Below the pieces are notes generated by a model. The model had not been told where the DNA came from. It ran no database searches and worked only from the letters and a program-made list of their open reading frames with translations. A program made the position numbers and the translations under genes. Below are positions 9,301 through 18,271 of a stretch of 64,000 nt of DNA, in pieces. Source of the DNA: Ancylobacter polymorphus (lineage in GTDB: Bacteria > Pseudomonadota > Alphaproteobacteria > Rhizobiales > Xanthobacteraceae); assembly GCF_030813495.1 (NCBI RefSeq), contig NZ_JAUSUI010000001.1, positions 744,001 to 808,000 on the forward strand, in the 5' to 3' direction. How positions within the stretch are numbered: position 1 is the stretch's first letter; each line of letters opens with the position of its first letter.

Positions 9301-10212
9301 GCGGCGCGTCGCCGTCTGCCCCGAGGTCGGGGTCCAGGTCTTTCCCTGCAGCCTTGTGTCGTTGGAGGCGGTGAGATTGGCCCGCGCGATGGGCGCCCCC
9401 ATGGCATCCTCGACGCCGGGCACGACGGTGTAGGTGTAGAGCGGCTGGCCGGTCCTGAAGCCGCCCTGCTCCGGGTCGAGATCATATTCGGCCGTGAGCG
9501 GATTGCCCTCATGGTCGGTGCAGGCGACAACGGGGGCCCAGTCCGCACCGGCGGCGTCGATCGCGGCGCTGAGGATCTGGATGTTGTTGAACTGGTCGGG
9601 ATCGGTGCGCGGATCGCCCAATATGTGGTCGTACATCAGCACGGACTGGGTATAGGGCTGGACGCTGGCGAGATCGGGATGGTGGCCGACCAAGCTGCCG
9701 GCGGTGGAAGTGAGGTTGACCACCGCATTGCTGGCGACGAGGAGGCGCACCGCCTCCTCCGTGTTCTTCGGCAGTTCCTTGACGCCGAGCTGGTCGAGGA
9801 TCGCCGAGAAACTGCCGGGCCGCACGAAGGACCCGCGCACGCCGAAGGCTGTATGCTCGACGGCCGGGCGCCGATAATAGGCGATCTGCATCCGGAAGAA
9901 TTCACGCAGCGCCTCTTCGGGAATGTGGTGGGTCATGCGCACCATCTGCCGGAGATGAACCTCCGGGCGCTCGGGCATGACCAGCCGCACAAGGGTCACG
10001 CCGCGCGGCGCGATATCCTCCGGCGGGACCCTGATGTAATGGGTGAATGTCGACCGGGCGGTGTCGGAATAGGCGAACAGGCGGTTTGAATCGACGGCGG
10101 CGTTCAATGTCCGGTCGTCATGCTCGCGAATGTCGAAATGCCGCGCGCCGATGGCAAGCTGAAGGTCTCCGGAAATATCGAGATCGCTGAGATCGACGTG
10201 AAACGTCTTCAT
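6322..10212 (-). CDS. Large multidomain protein with NHL-like propeller and W-x-I modules
   Basis: First gene of the three-gene unit; 1,296 residues from the ATG at 10212 ([14 protein letters not shown]; an in-frame ATG 11 codons earlier is less likely). Residues 1-440 match no family I recognise. Residues ~445-570 are markedly hydrophobic or amphipathic helical ([49 protein letters not shown]). From ~850 to 1210 propeller-like strands occur, including an NHL-type repeat ([18 protein letters not shown]). Modules with the W-x-I core lie at ~1024-1073 (AWRIVD), ~1078-1121 (AWAI) and 1231-1292 (AWAIKD, ending TIQVY), like those in the pentapeptide protein two genes downstream. No signal peptide. 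Function unknown; it may form a complex with its operon partners. Confidence 0.8.
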   Translation of the reverse strand: MKTFHVDLSDLDISGDLQLAIGARHFDIREHDDRTLNAAVDSNRLFAYSDTARSTFTHYIRVPPEDIAPRGVTLVRLVMPERPEVHLRQMVRMTHHIPEEALREFFRMQIAYYRRPAVEHTAFGVRGSFVRPGSFSAILDQLGVKELPKNTEEAVRLLVASNAVVNLTSTAGSLVGHHPDLASVQPYTQSVLMYDHILGDPRTDPDQFNNIQILSAAIDAAGADWAPVVACTDHEGNPLTAEYDLDPEQGGFRTGQPLYTYTVVPGVEDAMGAPIARANLTASNDTRLQGKTWTPTSGQTATRRDGVDPVRSAARRAAAADTASYKWTLDHTGTSFGVRADAASIKVNAQDRFSINASNVFMRTLYVGYRLLDEAGTPISGVRKLWSISATNAVLGIPMPTDPTALDFDLEGAAAVELLFGSLGTSDWVEEVSTPGALLTGLWQYGIPGIFMVAGKIITSTQTFNAIVSDRDLTAAAIAIGIPVVGGGSATAAALTNVKKVVFALANTALGLILKKGLEKLGAWVVKQVAAGELSSAFGPVGLILKAAAVAVGFVAIAETTIEVLSSPATVRIKAKRAIDVTLTMHPDPAHGEAGHPSTAVWPAVGTRYYALLQYKDGTNFELKGPMPATTSDTPIALRFEDVPAGGAFKIIFGIYSSNGWLAGSWESGNLKAVPNEGTTLALPDANIKETLVPLSADTQYRFKEQIAFENGAYVWKEGAPPVATLSALDCGSGGTLCQPVSITVNNTAFQVGYIWRASGMSLPPDRLSAPPSNEQLYAVQNLSVLAHPSSRLKFSKIGFTQSPQIAYAPAVGDGQSINQQNFILDPRDGGNNLRQVVLDDGSDDFGLTGSDLKSWARFPINQLDALAVHPSNLVVGASFQKQKILLAPLPEVPTEDDKAPEAFYVSGEGIREGLIRGPKAMAVAPDGRLLLLESINRRVQAFDTKGNPVPCFTWAGTLFELPTAAIAEELNAGRIPEVFNTALVAAGQTLLGIIDADVAAELDTGHYTPDGPLISALSNTGITPSFDPAQMDNPDVSAQLRVIRAGQAWRIVDPRGLVWQLEMVDEAISVFGLPGRVAIEVVDPAKAWAITAPLLGQAWEISPSSADAGMSLIKRSLSFFPLAPAASTPTYLDLGVEAQGHMYVLSYYGDGSQPQNYMLDIYAPDGTHLSRSPDPSVVQDLQYPVMAKIAVDVWRNVFGLGFGTLRGAGGRPEPQVSHWMPTPPLFDLDIALQKALNERNITVVAAAFKAKGRPLTASASIEVIDREGAWAIKDGLAVYHIYRTGQTIQVYTVPA

Positions 10213-10710
10213 GGTGCCGGCCCCCAAACCCGCTGTGACGTACATTCAGAGATGATCTTCCGCCGATACTCGACCTTTCGAGAGAATGACGGGTGCCGCT
10301 CGGCAACCGCTCAGGAAACTGGCGCGCCCTTATCATCCCGGACCGGCTTTCGCCCGTCCGGGATGGCCCGCAGACCCGACAGGGATCACGGCCGTTCAGG
10401 CGCACTCCTCCGCTCCCCCGCCTTCCGGCGGCGGCCGGAGGGCGGAATCCCGCAGACATCTTGCAACAGGCTAGGAAAGGCCGGGCGACGCGTATCGAAT
10501 GGAGATATCTACCCCACGTTGCATCCGACATCAGGTTCGGCGGGCGAGCGCCGCGTGTCAAGCACGATCTTAGGTTGTTACTATCGCTTGTGCACTTTTA
10601 GGAATTTCGGTCGCGAAGGCCGGCCGGCCTGACCGGGCAACGGCACGCGACAGCGCTGCATCCTTTGGACGGATGGGCGCGCACGGCCCGGATGCCGGCG
10701 CCAGGGTGAA
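10213..10710. other. Intergenic region upstream of the three-gene operon
   Basis: About 500 bases between the tRNA-Leu gene and the large-protein gene. Short open frames occur on both strands, but none has a convincing start, ribosome site or recognisable protein. It contains one REP-like palindrome (10334-10365). The promoter of the minus-strand operon must lie here or overlap its start, but I could not identify -35/-10 boxes with confidence. Confidence 0.6.
10334..10365. repeat. REP-like palindrome
   Basis: CATCCCGGAC (10334-10343) pairs perfectly with GTCCGGGATG (10356-10365) around a 12-base centre. The same ATCCCGG/CCGGGAT core recurs at 16567-16655 and 42220-42243. Confidence 0.7.
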
Positions 10711-10796
10711 TGGTGCGGGCGGCCGGGCTCGAACCGGCACTCTCAGAGAGAAACGGATTTTAAGTCCGTTGCGTCTACCTGTTTCGCCACGCCCGC
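10711..10796 (-). tRNA. tRNA-Leu (UAA)
   Basis: The reverse complement folds as an 86-nt class II tRNA. The acceptor stem GCGGGCG pairs with CGCCCGC, the anticodon loop reads CT-TAA-AA within the CGGACT/AATCCG stem, there is a long variable arm (TTTCTCTCTGAGAG), the T-arm is GGTTCGAGCC, and a 3' CCA is encoded. Anticodon TAA reads UUA/UUG leucine codons. Downstream lies the three-gene operon's upstream region; no integrase or attachment-site duplicate was seen. Confidence 0.96.
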
Positions 10797-10838
10797 AAGG
10801 CTCTCGGCGGTGGCGATCCGCCGCTTTCGGAGGTGTCT

Positions 10839-12533
10839 TCAGAACACCCCGCCGATGAAGCCGGTCTCGTCGACGAAGATGTCTTCCGCCGCCGGGCGCG
10901 AGGGCAGGCCGGGCATGGTCATCACGTCGCCGCACAGCGCCACCACGAAGCCCGCGCCGGCGGAGAGCCGCACGTCGCGCACCGGCAGCACGAAGCCTTC
11001 CGGCGCGCCGCGCTTGGCCGGGTCGGCGGAGAAGCTGTACTGCGTCTTGGCCATGCAGATCGGCAGATCGCCATAGCCCTGCGCCTCGAACTCGGCAAGC
11101 TTGCGCAAAGCGGCGGGCTCGATCGCCACCGAACCCGCGCGGTAGATGCGGGTGGCGATGGTCTCGATCTTCTGCACCAGCGGCAGGCCGCTGTCATAGA
11201 GCGGACGGAAGGCGGAAGGGGCCTCGGCGAGTGCCGCCACCTCCTCGGCGAGACCGAGCGCCCCGGCCGAGCCCTCGGCCCAGTGCGAGCACAGATGCAC
11301 GCGCGCGCCCACCGCCGCGCAGGCGGCCTTGATGGCGTCGATCTCGGCCGGCGTGTCGCTGGTGAAGCGGTTGATCGCCACCACCGCCGGCAGGCCGAAC
11401 GCCTTCATGTTCTCGATATGCCGCACGAGATTGGAGGTGCCGGCGGAAACCGCCGCGACATTTTCCGGCCCGAGGTCCTTCTGCGCCACGCCGCCATGCA
11501 TCTTCAGCGCCCGCACCGTGGCGACGATGACGACGACCGAGGGCGCCAGCCCCGCCTGGCGGCACTTGATGTCGAGGAACTTCTCCGCGCCGAGATCGGC
11601 GCCGAAGCCGGCTTCCGTCACCACATAATCGGCAAGGCCGAGCGCGGTGCGCGTCGCCATCACCGAATTGCAGCCATGGGCGATATTGGCGAAGGGGCCG
11701 CCATGCACCACGGCGGGCGTCGCTTCCAGCGTCTGCACGAGGTTCGGCTGGAAGGCGTCGCGCAGCAGCGCGGTCATCGCGCCGGTTACGTTCAGTTGGC
11801 CGGCGGTGATCGGCTGGCGGGCGCGGGTCTGCGCCACCACCATGCGGCCGAGCCGCTCTTCCAGGTCTTCCAGCGAGCGGGCGAGGCAGAAGATCGCCAT
11901 CACCTCGCTGGCCACCGTGATGTCGAAGCCGTCCTCGCGCGAGAAGCCATTGCCCGGCCCGCCGAGCCCGACGACGACGCTGCGCAGCGCGCGGTCATTG
12001 AGGTCGACGACGCGCCGCCAGTTGATACGGCGGGTGTCGATGTCGAGCGCGTTGCCCCAGTAGATGTGGTTGTCGATGGCCGCGGCGAGCAGGTTGTGCG
12101 CGGCGCTGATAGCGTGGAAATCGCCGGTGAAATGCAGGTTGATGTCCTGCATCGGCACGATCTGCGCATGGCCGCCGCCGGTCGCTCCGCCCTTGGAGCC
12201 GAACACCGGGCCGAGGCTCGGCTCGCGCAGCGCGATGGCGACGTTCCGGCCGGCGCGGGCCAGCGCGTCGCCCAGGCCGATCGTGGTCGTGGTCTTGCCC
12301 TCCCCCGCCGGGGTCGGGTTGATGGCGGTGACGAGGATCAGCTTGCCGTCGGCCTTCGCCTCGGCGGCGCGGGCGAAGCCGAGCGCGATCTTCGCCTTGT
12401 CATGGCCGTAGCGGTAGAGATCGGCGGCGGGCACGCCGAGCCGGGCGCCGATCTCCTCGATGGGACGCGGCGTCACGGAGGCGGCGATCGCCGCGTCGCT
12501 GGTAGGGTCGATGGTGCGCGCCGCGGTATTCAT
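10839..12533 (-). CDS. fhs: Formate-tetrahydrofolate ligase
   Basis: A 564-residue enzyme that makes 10-formyl-THF from formate, THF and ATP in one-carbon metabolism; cytoplasmic. The family nucleotide-binding motif [10 protein letters not shown] is at residues 73-82. Further family blocks are [16 protein letters not shown] and the [14 protein letters not shown] segment. Length is normal for Fhs (550-560). It lies between the tRNA-Leu gene and a DoxX gene on the same strand; only 54 bases separate it from the DoxX stop upstream, so the two may be co-transcribed. In methylotrophic or formate-using Hyphomicrobiales this enzyme can assimilate formate; that role is inferred. Confidence 0.97.
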   Translation of the reverse strand: MNTAARTIDPTSDAAIAASVTPRPIEEIGARLGVPAADLYRYGHDKAKIALGFARAAEAKADGKLILVTAINPTPAGEGKTTTTIGLGDALARAGRNVAIALREPSLGPVFGSKGGATGGGHAQIVPMQDINLHFTGDFHAISAAHNLLAAAIDNHIYWGNALDIDTRRINWRRVVDLNDRALRSVVVGLGGPGNGFSREDGFDITVASEVMAIFCLARSLEDLEERLGRMVVAQTRARQPITAGQLNVTGAMTALLRDAFQPNLVQTLEATPAVVHGGPFANIAHGCNSVMATRTALGLADYVVTEAGFGADLGAEKFLDIKCRQAGLAPSVVVIVATVRALKMHGGVAQKDLGPENVAAVSAGTSNLVRHIENMKAFGLPAVVAINRFTSDTPAEIDAIKAACAAVGARVHLCSHWAEGSAGALGLAEEVAALAEAPSAFRPLYDSGLPLVQKIETIATRIYRAGSVAIEPAALRKLAEFEAQGYGDLPICMAKTQYSFSADPAKRGAPEGFVLPVRDVRLSAGAGFVVALCGDVMTMPGLPSRPAAEDIFVDETGFIGGVF

Positions 12534-12587
12534 GAAGGCTCCCGTTACACTTTGCGCCGGTCACGTGTCGCCGGTCGCCTTTCGTCG

Positions 12588-12998
12588 TCAGGCCGCGCGC
12601 ATGCGCTCGGCCAGAATGGCCACCAGCAGCATGCCGCCGAGCACCGAGAGATGCTCGACCGCGACATAGAATTCGAACTGCGCCATCGGTCCCTCCATGC
12701 GCCAGAAATGGTGCGCGATGGGGATGGTGAGCAGGGTGAAGATGCCAAGCGCGCCGGCCCCGAGCCAGGTGGCCCGGTTGAGCAGGATCAGCACGCCGCC
12801 GATGAGCTGGGTGAGGATGGTGCCCACCGCAAACAGCCACGGCGGGTTGAGCCCGAAATGGGCCATCTCGGCCTCGGCGCCGGCGAAATCGGTGATCTTG
12901 GAGATGGCGCTGCCGAGGAACATGAAGACAAGCAGGAGACGCGCGACAAAAGCCGTGATCGGCGAAAGCAGGATGCCGGAGACGAGCGAGGGTGTCAT
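12588..12998 (-). CDS. DoxX family membrane protein
   Basis: A 136-residue integral membrane protein with four predicted helices (about residues 15-35, 55-77, 80-97 and 112-130). The FLGSAISKITDFAGAEAEMA segment after helix 1 is the typical DoxX-family signature. DoxX proteins are linked to redox or oxidative-stress functions, but the activity of this one is not known. It starts at an ATG with a weak AGGG upstream and precedes fhs on the same strand. Confidence 0.85.
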   Translation of the reverse strand: MTPSLVSGILLSPITAFVARLLLVFMFLGSAISKITDFAGAEAEMAHFGLNPPWLFAVGTILTQLIGGVLILLNRATWLGAGALGIFTLLTIPIAHHFWRMEGPMAQFEFYVAVEHLSVLGGMLLVAILAERMRAA

Positions 12999-13112
12999 CG
13001 GTAGGGACCCTTAAGCGGCACATTTTGCCGCACCCCGGCATAGCGCAAGGGAAGCCGGAAAGGGAAGCCGAAAGGCGAGGCGCACCCTCGCGCCCCGCCG
13101 CCCGGCAGGCTC

Positions 13113-13514
13113 TCAGGACGGACGGCCCGCCTTGTCGTCCGCGCCCTCGTCGTCCTCCTCGCCTTCCGCCTCGTCCTCCTCCGCCCCTTCCGCTTCCTGC
13201 GCGGCCTTGGCTTCGGCGATGAATTCGGCGGCGTATTTCTTGGCGTCACGCACGCTGTCGCCCAGCTCGCGGGCGTAGCGGTCGAGATCGAGCCGCAGCC
13301 CGCCGACCGAGGGCTTCTCGGTTTCGGAGGCATAGGCGACCATGCGCAGCGACAGGCCGATATCGGAGGCCAGCACCGCCATGAAGCTGTCGCTCAGATC
13401 GTGCTCGTCGGCATATTCCATCAGCATGTCGTACAGCGCCGCGCGGTGCTGGTCGAAGGCGGCGTCATAGCCGTCATCGCTGTCGTTCTCGGGCTCGTTG
13501 TAGCTGTCGGCCAT
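13113..13514 (-). CDS. Acidic hypothetical protein
   Basis: A 133-residue soluble protein with acidic termini. The core (about 18-100) is predicted helical (FDQHRAALYDMLMEYADEHDLSDSFM). The C-terminal ~30 residues are almost entirely E, D, A and G, forming a disordered acidic tail. I do not recognise a named family. It starts 9 bases downstream of the gpt stop on the same strand, so it is likely translated from the gpt mRNA. Start ATG at 13514. Confidence 0.8.
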   Translation of the reverse strand: MADSYNEPENDSDDGYDAAFDQHRAALYDMLMEYADEHDLSDSFMAVLASDIGLSLRMVAYASETEKPSVGGLRLDLDRYARELGDSVRDAKKYAAEFIAEAKAAQEAEGAEEDEAEGEEDDEGADDKAGRPS

Positions 13515-13523
13515 GTCTTGTCC

Positions 13524-14030
13524 TCACGCCACCCCGTCGCGGATCGGCGGCTGGAAGCTCAGCCCCATATCCCACGGGAAATAGATCCACGTATCCTGGC
13601 TCACCTCGGTGATGAAGGTGTCGATCAGCGGGCGCCCCAGCGGCTTGGCATAGACGGTGGCGAAATGCGCTGATGGCAGCATCTCGCGCACCACCCGCGC
13701 CGTCTTGCCGGTATCGACGAGATCGTCGATCACCAGGAGCCCCCGGCCGCCCTCGCCCGCCGCCGCCGTCACCACATCGGCGATCGGCTTCAGCACCTGC
13801 ATCTCGCCCTGCTTGGTGTAGTCGTGATAGCTGGCGATGCACACGGTCTCGATCAGCCGCACGCCGAGTTCGCGCGCCACGATCGCCGCCGGCACCAGCC
13901 CGCCTCGGGTGATGCAGACAATGCCCTCGAACGGCCCCGCGCCGGCCAGCCGCCAGGCGAGCGCACGCGCGTCGCGGTGGAACTGATCCCAGGACACCGG
14001 AAAGGCCTTGTTCTGGCGGTCGTCGGTCAT
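13524..14030 (-). CDS. gpt: Xanthine (guanine) phosphoribosyltransferase
   Basis: A 168-residue type I phosphoribosyltransferase for purine salvage; it joins xanthine or guanine to PRPP. The PRPP-binding motif [11 protein letters not shown] is at residues 100-110. The N-terminal block [17 protein letters not shown] and the hood segment YFPWDMG match Gpt of enterics. The ATG at 14030 gives the standard family length; the frame stays open further upstream without homology. It lies between a CinA-type gene and the acidic protein gene on the same strand. Confidence 0.95.
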   Translation of the reverse strand: MTDDRQNKAFPVSWDQFHRDARALAWRLAGAGPFEGIVCITRGGLVPAAIVARELGVRLIETVCIASYHDYTKQGEMQVLKPIADVVTAAAGEGGRGLLVIDDLVDTGKTARVVREMLPSAHFATVYAKPLGRPLIDTFITEVSQDTWIYFPWDMGLSFQPPIRDGVA

Positions 14031-14165
14031 CAGGAAGGGTCCCGGCAGGTCGGATCGATAAGGCTCACAGGCGTCAGCGGCGATCATTAGCGGCAGTGCC
14101 GCCCCTTCTCCAGTGCCGGAAGGTGGAAATTCCAGCCTTCGCACGGGAAAATCGGACCGGAAGGT

Positions 14166-14912
14166 TCACGCCCGGCGCGGCAGCGCCGCGACCATGGCCT
14201 CCACCTGCGCCACCGCCGCCGCCAGCTTCGCCGCATCGCGGCTGCGCAACACCAGATTGGTGTTCGGGCGGCCATCCTCGCCCATGAACGGATAGCTGCC
14301 GATGCTCACCTCGGGGTTGGCCTTGGCGATCTCGCCCAGCGGCCCGCCGACATCACCCTCGCGCGCATCCGCCCGCACCGTCTGCGAGAGCATGCGCACC
14401 CCGGTCTTTAGCTTCGGCGCCACCTGGTCGAGCATGGCCTGCATGATGGTGGGCACGCCGGCCATGACGATGACATTGCCGATCCAGAAACCGGGCGCCT
14501 TGGAGACGGGATTTTCCACCAGCTCGGCACCGTGCGGGATGCGCGCCATGCGCAGCCGGGCCTCGTTGAGGTCTTCCGGCTTGATATATTCCAGCAGCAT
14601 GGCGCGGGCGCGCGGATCGATATCGATGCCGACGCCGAACGCCTTGGCGACACTGTCGGCGGTGATGTCGTCATGCGTCGGCCCGATGCCGCCGGTGGTG
14701 AACACATAGCTGTAACGCGCGCGCAGCGCGTTCAGGGCGGCGACGATCTCCTCCTCGACATCGGGCACCACCCGCACCTCGCGCACATCGACGCCGATGG
14801 CGGTGAGATATTCAGCGATGTAGCCGATGTTGCGGTCCTTGGTGCGGCCCGAAAGGATCTCGTCGCCAATGACGAGAACCGCCGCCGTCACCTGCTCTGC
14901 CGAAGCCGTCAT
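14166..14912 (-). CDS. CinA-type molybdopterin-binding (MoCF_biosynth) domain protein
   Basis: A 248-residue protein of the competence/damage-inducible CinA N-terminal family. The MoCF-fold signature TTGGIGPTHDDIT is at about residues 72-84, preceded by LVIGDEILSGRTKDRN. The C-terminal CinA amidase domain is absent, as in many alphaproteobacterial homologues. Full-length CinA has NMN deamidase and ADP-ribose pyrophosphatase activities; the role of this short form is unsettled. The start at 14912 has a strong GAGGGGAA ribosome site 6 bases upstream, whereas a longer frame to 15041 lacks support. It is divergent from the ATP-grasp gene. Confidence 0.9.
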   Translation of the reverse strand: MTASAEQVTAAVLVIGDEILSGRTKDRNIGYIAEYLTAIGVDVREVRVVPDVEEEIVAALNALRARYSYVFTTGGIGPTHDDITADSVAKAFGVGIDIDPRARAMLLEYIKPEDLNEARLRMARIPHGAELVENPVSKAPGFWIGNVIVMAGVPTIMQAMLDQVAPKLKTGVRMLSQTVRADAREGDVGGPLGEIAKANPEVSIGSYPFMGEDGRPNTNLVLRSRDAAKLAAAVAQVEAMVAALPRRA

Positions 14913-15126
14913 CCGATTCCCCTCCCTCACCGACGCCGCCGAAGCTGCCATCTGCCGCCCGCCGCCGCAATTCACCGCAGTTTTCGCCGCAACCGGCGGC
15001 ACACTGCCTTCCGATTGGGCAATCGGTGCGCAAACTCGCATTTATCGCCGAGAGGCGCGCGCCTCCCCTTCCGCTGGCACGAGCTTTGTAGCTAACTTGG
15101 CGGAGTTGGGGAGTACATTTGCACCA

Positions 15127-16548
15127 ATGAGCGTGGCCTTCGACGAAATGACCAACGCGGACGGTTCGATCCGGGCCGCCTACACCGCCCTCTCGCGCTG
15201 GTTGAGCGATGTCCCGCCCGATGTGCTGGACATGCGCCGCAAGGAGGCGGAGTTCATATTCCGCCGCATCGGCATCACCTTCGCCGTCTATGGCGACAGC
15301 GATGCGCAGGAGCGGCTGATCCCCTTCGACATCATCCCGCGCATCCTCACCGGCACCGAATGGCGCCGGCTCTCGCGCGGGCTGGAACAGCGCGTCAAGG
15401 CGCTGAACCTCTACCTCAAGGACATCTATTCCCGCCGCGAGATTCTGAAAGCCGGCGTGGTGCCGGAAGACCTCGTCTACCAGAACCCCGCCTTCCGCCC
15501 GGAGATGAACGGCCAGAAGGTGCCGCACGATCTCTATGTCCACATTGCCGGCATCGACGTGGTGCGGGTGGACGCGGAAACCTTCTACGTACTGGAAGAC
15601 AATGCCCGCACGCCTTCCGGCGTCTCCTACATGCTGGAGAACCGCGAGATCATGATGCGGCTGTTCCCGGAGCTGTTCGCGGACAACCGCGTGGCGCCGG
15701 TGGAGAACTACACCGACGAATTGCTGGCGACGCTGAAATCGCTGGCGCCGGCAAGTTCCAGCAGCGACCCCGCCGTGGTGGTGCTCACCCCCGGCATCTA
15801 CAATTCCGCCTATTACGAGCACTCCTTCCTCGCCGACAAGCTGGGCGTGGAGCTGGTGGAGGGCCGCGACCTCTTCGTGCGCAACGACATCGTCTATATG
15901 CGCACCACCGAAGGCCCGCGCCGGGTGGATGTGATCTACCGTCGGCTCGACGACGATTTCCTCGACCCCCTCGCCTTCCGGCCGGACAGTGCACTCGGCG
16001 TGCCGGGGCTGATGAGCGCCTATAATGCCGGCAACGTCACGCTGACCAATGCGGTCGGCACCGGCGTCGCCGACGACAAGGCGGTCTACAGCTACATGCC
16101 GGACATCATCCGCTTCTATCTCGGCGAGGAACCGCTGCTGAAGAACGTGCCGACCTGGCGCTGCCGCGAAGCGGACCATCTGAAATATGTGCTCGATCAT
16201 CTGAGCGAGCTGGTGGTGAAGGAAGTCCACGGCTCGGGCGGCTACGGCATGCTGATCGGCCCGCGCGCCGACAAGGCGCAGATCGAGCTGTTCCGCGCCA
16301 AGCTGAAGCAGGACCCGACCAATTTCATCGCCCAGCCGACGCTCGCCCTGTCGACCTGCCCGACCTTCGTCGAGGAAGGCATCGCGCCGCGCCATGTCGA
16401 TCTGCGCCCCTTCGTGCTGACCGGCGCCGACAAGGTGCGCATCGTGCCGGGCGGGCTGACCCGCGTGGCGCTGGAGGCGGGCTCGCTGGTGGTCAATTCC
16501 AGCCAGGGCGGCGGGACCAAGGACACCTGGGTTTTGGAGGAAAGCTGA
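15127..16548 (+). CDS. Circularly permuted ATP-grasp protein
   Basis: A 473-residue protein of the circularly permuted ATP-grasp type 2 family (formerly DUF404/DUF407). Characteristic blocks are QNPAFRPEM, DVVRVDAETFYVLEDNARTP, VVLTPGIYNSAYYEHSFLA and VVKEVHGSGGYGMLIGP; the last is the ATP-binding loop region. ATP-grasp enzymes form amide bonds via acyl-phosphates. It heads a cluster with Alpha-E, transglutaminase and Anbu genes, predicted in the literature on ATP-grasp neighbourhoods to make and process a peptide. ATG 15127 (MSVAFDEM) follows a GGGGAG site about 12 bases upstream. The substrate is unknown. Confidence 0.93.
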   Translation: MSVAFDEMTNADGSIRAAYTALSRWLSDVPPDVLDMRRKEAEFIFRRIGITFAVYGDSDAQERLIPFDIIPRILTGTEWRRLSRGLEQRVKALNLYLKDIYSRREILKAGVVPEDLVYQNPAFRPEMNGQKVPHDLYVHIAGIDVVRVDAETFYVLEDNARTPSGVSYMLENREIMMRLFPELFADNRVAPVENYTDELLATLKSLAPASSSSDPAVVVLTPGIYNSAYYEHSFLADKLGVELVEGRDLFVRNDIVYMRTTEGPRRVDVIYRRLDDDFLDPLAFRPDSALGVPGLMSAYNAGNVTLTNAVGTGVADDKAVYSYMPDIIRFYLGEEPLLKNVPTWRCREADHLKYVLDHLSELVVKEVHGSGGYGMLIGPRADKAQIELFRAKLKQDPTNFIAQPTLALSTCPTFVEEGIAPRHVDLRPFVLTGADKVRIVPGGLTRVALEAGSLVVNSSQGGGTKDTWVLEES

Positions 16549-16566
16549 GCGGGCTGCGATCTGACC

Positions 16567-16655
16567 GTCATCCCGGACGGCCGAAGGCCGATCCGGGATC
16601 GTCCGTGGACTAGGTGAGCGATCCCGGCTCTTCGCTGCGCTGCGGCCGGGATGAC
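16567..16655. repeat. REP-like nested palindrome
   Basis: The outer arms GTCATCCCGG (16567-16576) and CCGGGATGAC (16646-16655) are perfect complements. Inside lie a smaller hairpin (CGGCC-GAA-GGCCG) and a second ATCCCGGC/GCCGGGAT pair. It fills the gap between the ATP-grasp gene and the LysE gene. Confidence 0.8.
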
Positions 16656-16677
16656 GCTGGGTGGGAGCGTGTAACAG

Positions 16678-17301
16678 ATGCCGATTGAAACATGGCTGGC
16701 CTTCGTCGCCGCCTCGGCGGTCCTGCTGGTGATACCCGGACCGACCATCCTGCTTGTCGTCTCCTATGCGCTCGGCCAGGGGCGGAAGGTCGCCTTTCCC
16801 GTGGCGCTCGGCGTGGCGCTGGGCGATTTCACCGCCATGACGCTGTCCATGCTCGGCCTCGGCGCGCTGCTCGCCACCTCGGCGACGCTGTTCACCGTGC
16901 TGAAATGGATCGGCGCCGGCTATCTCATCTGGCTCGGCATCAAGCTCTGGCGGGCCGGTGGACAGACGAGCTTCGGTGAAGCGCGCCCGGCGGGCTCCGC
17001 CGTCGGCATGATGGCGCATGCCTGGGTGGTGACGGCGCTGAACCCCAAGAGCATCACCTTCTTCGTGGCCTTCCTGCCGCAATTCCTCGATCCGGGCCGG
17101 GATTTCCTGACCCAGCTGGCGATCTTCGAGGCGACTTTCCTCACCCTCGCTGCCGCCAATGCCTTCGGCTATGCGCTGCTCGCCGGCCGCCTGCGCGGCG
17201 CGGTGCAGAACACGCGCCTGGTCGCCCTCTTCAACCGGGTCGGCGGTTCGCTGCTGATCGCGGCGGGCGTCGCCACGCTCGCCTGGCGCAACGCCAAATA
17301 G
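16678..17301 (+). CDS. LysE/RhtB family exporter
   Basis: A 207-residue inner-membrane amino-acid or small-molecule exporter of the LysE/RhtB type with about six helices. The family motif VIPGPTILLVVSYALGQGR is at residues 18-36, and NPKSITFFVAFLPQF (about 122-136) is the second signature. It sits between the ATP-grasp and Alpha-E genes of the Anbu cluster, which are usually adjacent, and is preceded by a REP-like palindrome. It may be an insertion into the operon, or it may export the cluster's product; the sequence does not decide. It ends 12 bases before the Alpha-E start. Confidence 0.93.
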   Translation: MPIETWLAFVAASAVLLVIPGPTILLVVSYALGQGRKVAFPVALGVALGDFTAMTLSMLGLGALLATSATLFTVLKWIGAGYLIWLGIKLWRAGGQTSFGEARPAGSAVGMMAHAWVVTALNPKSITFFVAFLPQFLDPGRDFLTQLAIFEATFLTLAAANAFGYALLAGRLRGAVQNTRLVALFNRVGGSLLIAAGVATLAWRNAK

Positions 17302-17313
17302 AACGCGGGTCCC

Positions 17314-18258
17314 ATGCTTTCTCGTACTGCCGACAATCTCTACTGGCTGGCCCGCTACATGGAGCGGGCGGACTGCCTCGCCCGCATCCTCGACGTGACC
17401 CAGCGCCTCGCCCAGCTGCCGGCGGCCTATGGCGGCTCCACCAATGAGTGGCGCTCCGCCTTGCTCACCGCCGGCTGCGCCGAGCAGTACAAGGCGGTGC
17501 ATGGCGACGAGGTGACGGAACAGAACGTCATCAACTTCCTCGCCTTCGCGCCGGAAAACCCGTCCTCGATCCGCAATTGTTTCGAGATCGCCCGCACCAA
17601 TGCGCGCTCGGTACGTACCGCGCTGACCATGGAGATGTGGGAGACGATCAACTCCTCCTGGCTGGAGCTGAAGCGCTACTCGACCAAGAACATGACGCGC
17701 GAGGAGCTGGCGCGCTTCATGTCCTTCGTCAAGGAAACCTCGCTGCGCTTCGACGGCGCCGCCTACCGCACCATGCTGCGCAACGATGCGTTCTGGTTCT
17801 CGCGGGTGGGTATGTATGTGGAGCGCGCGGACAACACGGCCCGCATTCTCGACGTGAAATATCACGTGCTGCTGCCGGATTCCGAGCACATTGGCGGCCC
17901 GCTCGACTATTTCCAGTGGGCCTCGATCCTGCGCTCGGTGTCGGCGCTGACCTCGTTCCACTGGGTGTATCGCGAGAGCGTCAAGCCCTGGCTGGTGGCG
18001 GACCTTCTGATCCTCAACGCGCAGATGCCGCGCTCGCTCACCAGTTGCTACCAGAACATCACCCGCTATCTCGACGATATCGCCAATTACTACGGGCGGC
18101 AGGGCAGCTCGCAGCGGCTGGCGCGCTCCACCCTGACACGGCTCGGCAACAGCCGCATGGAGGATATCTTCCAGACCGGACTGCACGAATACATCGACAG
18201 CTTCGTGACCGAGAACAACCGCCTCGGCTCCCTCGTCAACGAGCAGTACCTGCTCTGA
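17314..18258 (+). CDS. Alpha-E domain protein
   Basis: A 314-residue, largely alpha-helical protein of the Alpha-E family. It opens with MLSRTADNLYWLARYMERAD, the family signature, and repeats a similar block FWFSRVGMYVERADNTARILD near residue 165. Alpha-E proteins occur almost always next to circularly permuted ATP-grasp and transglutaminase genes and are predicted to cooperate with them, perhaps in peptide-tag synthesis. No catalytic motif is recognised. The next gene starts 13 bases downstream. Confidence 0.94.
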   Translation: MLSRTADNLYWLARYMERADCLARILDVTQRLAQLPAAYGGSTNEWRSALLTAGCAEQYKAVHGDEVTEQNVINFLAFAPENPSSIRNCFEIARTNARSVRTALTMEMWETINSSWLELKRYSTKNMTREELARFMSFVKETSLRFDGAAYRTMLRNDAFWFSRVGMYVERADNTARILDVKYHVLLPDSEHIGGPLDYFQWASILRSVSALTSFHWVYRESVKPWLVADLLILNAQMPRSLTSCYQNITRYLDDIANYYGRQGSSQRLARSTLTRLGNSRMEDIFQTGLHEYIDSFVTENNRLGSLVNEQYLL

Positions 18259-18271
18259 TCCGGCCTGCGTC

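Noticed and set aside
7765..10089. A 774-codon open frame on the plus strand
   Set aside because: Antisense to the large operon protein; Arg/Gly/Asp-rich without domain features or ribosome site.
10120..10632. Open frame covering the tRNA-Leu/operon gap on the plus strand
   Set aside because: It overlaps the start of the large-protein gene, contains a REP-like palindrome and yields a low-complexity product with no ribosome site.
10711..10796. tRNA-Leu as an integration site of a genomic island containing the three-gene operon
   Set aside because: No integrase gene and no visible direct repeat of the tRNA 3' end near 2.1 kb; the idea remains untested.
13113..13514. Interpretation of the acidic protein as an antitoxin
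   Set aside because: The acidic tail alone is not evidence; no toxin-like partner is adjacent, and its neighbour is gpt.
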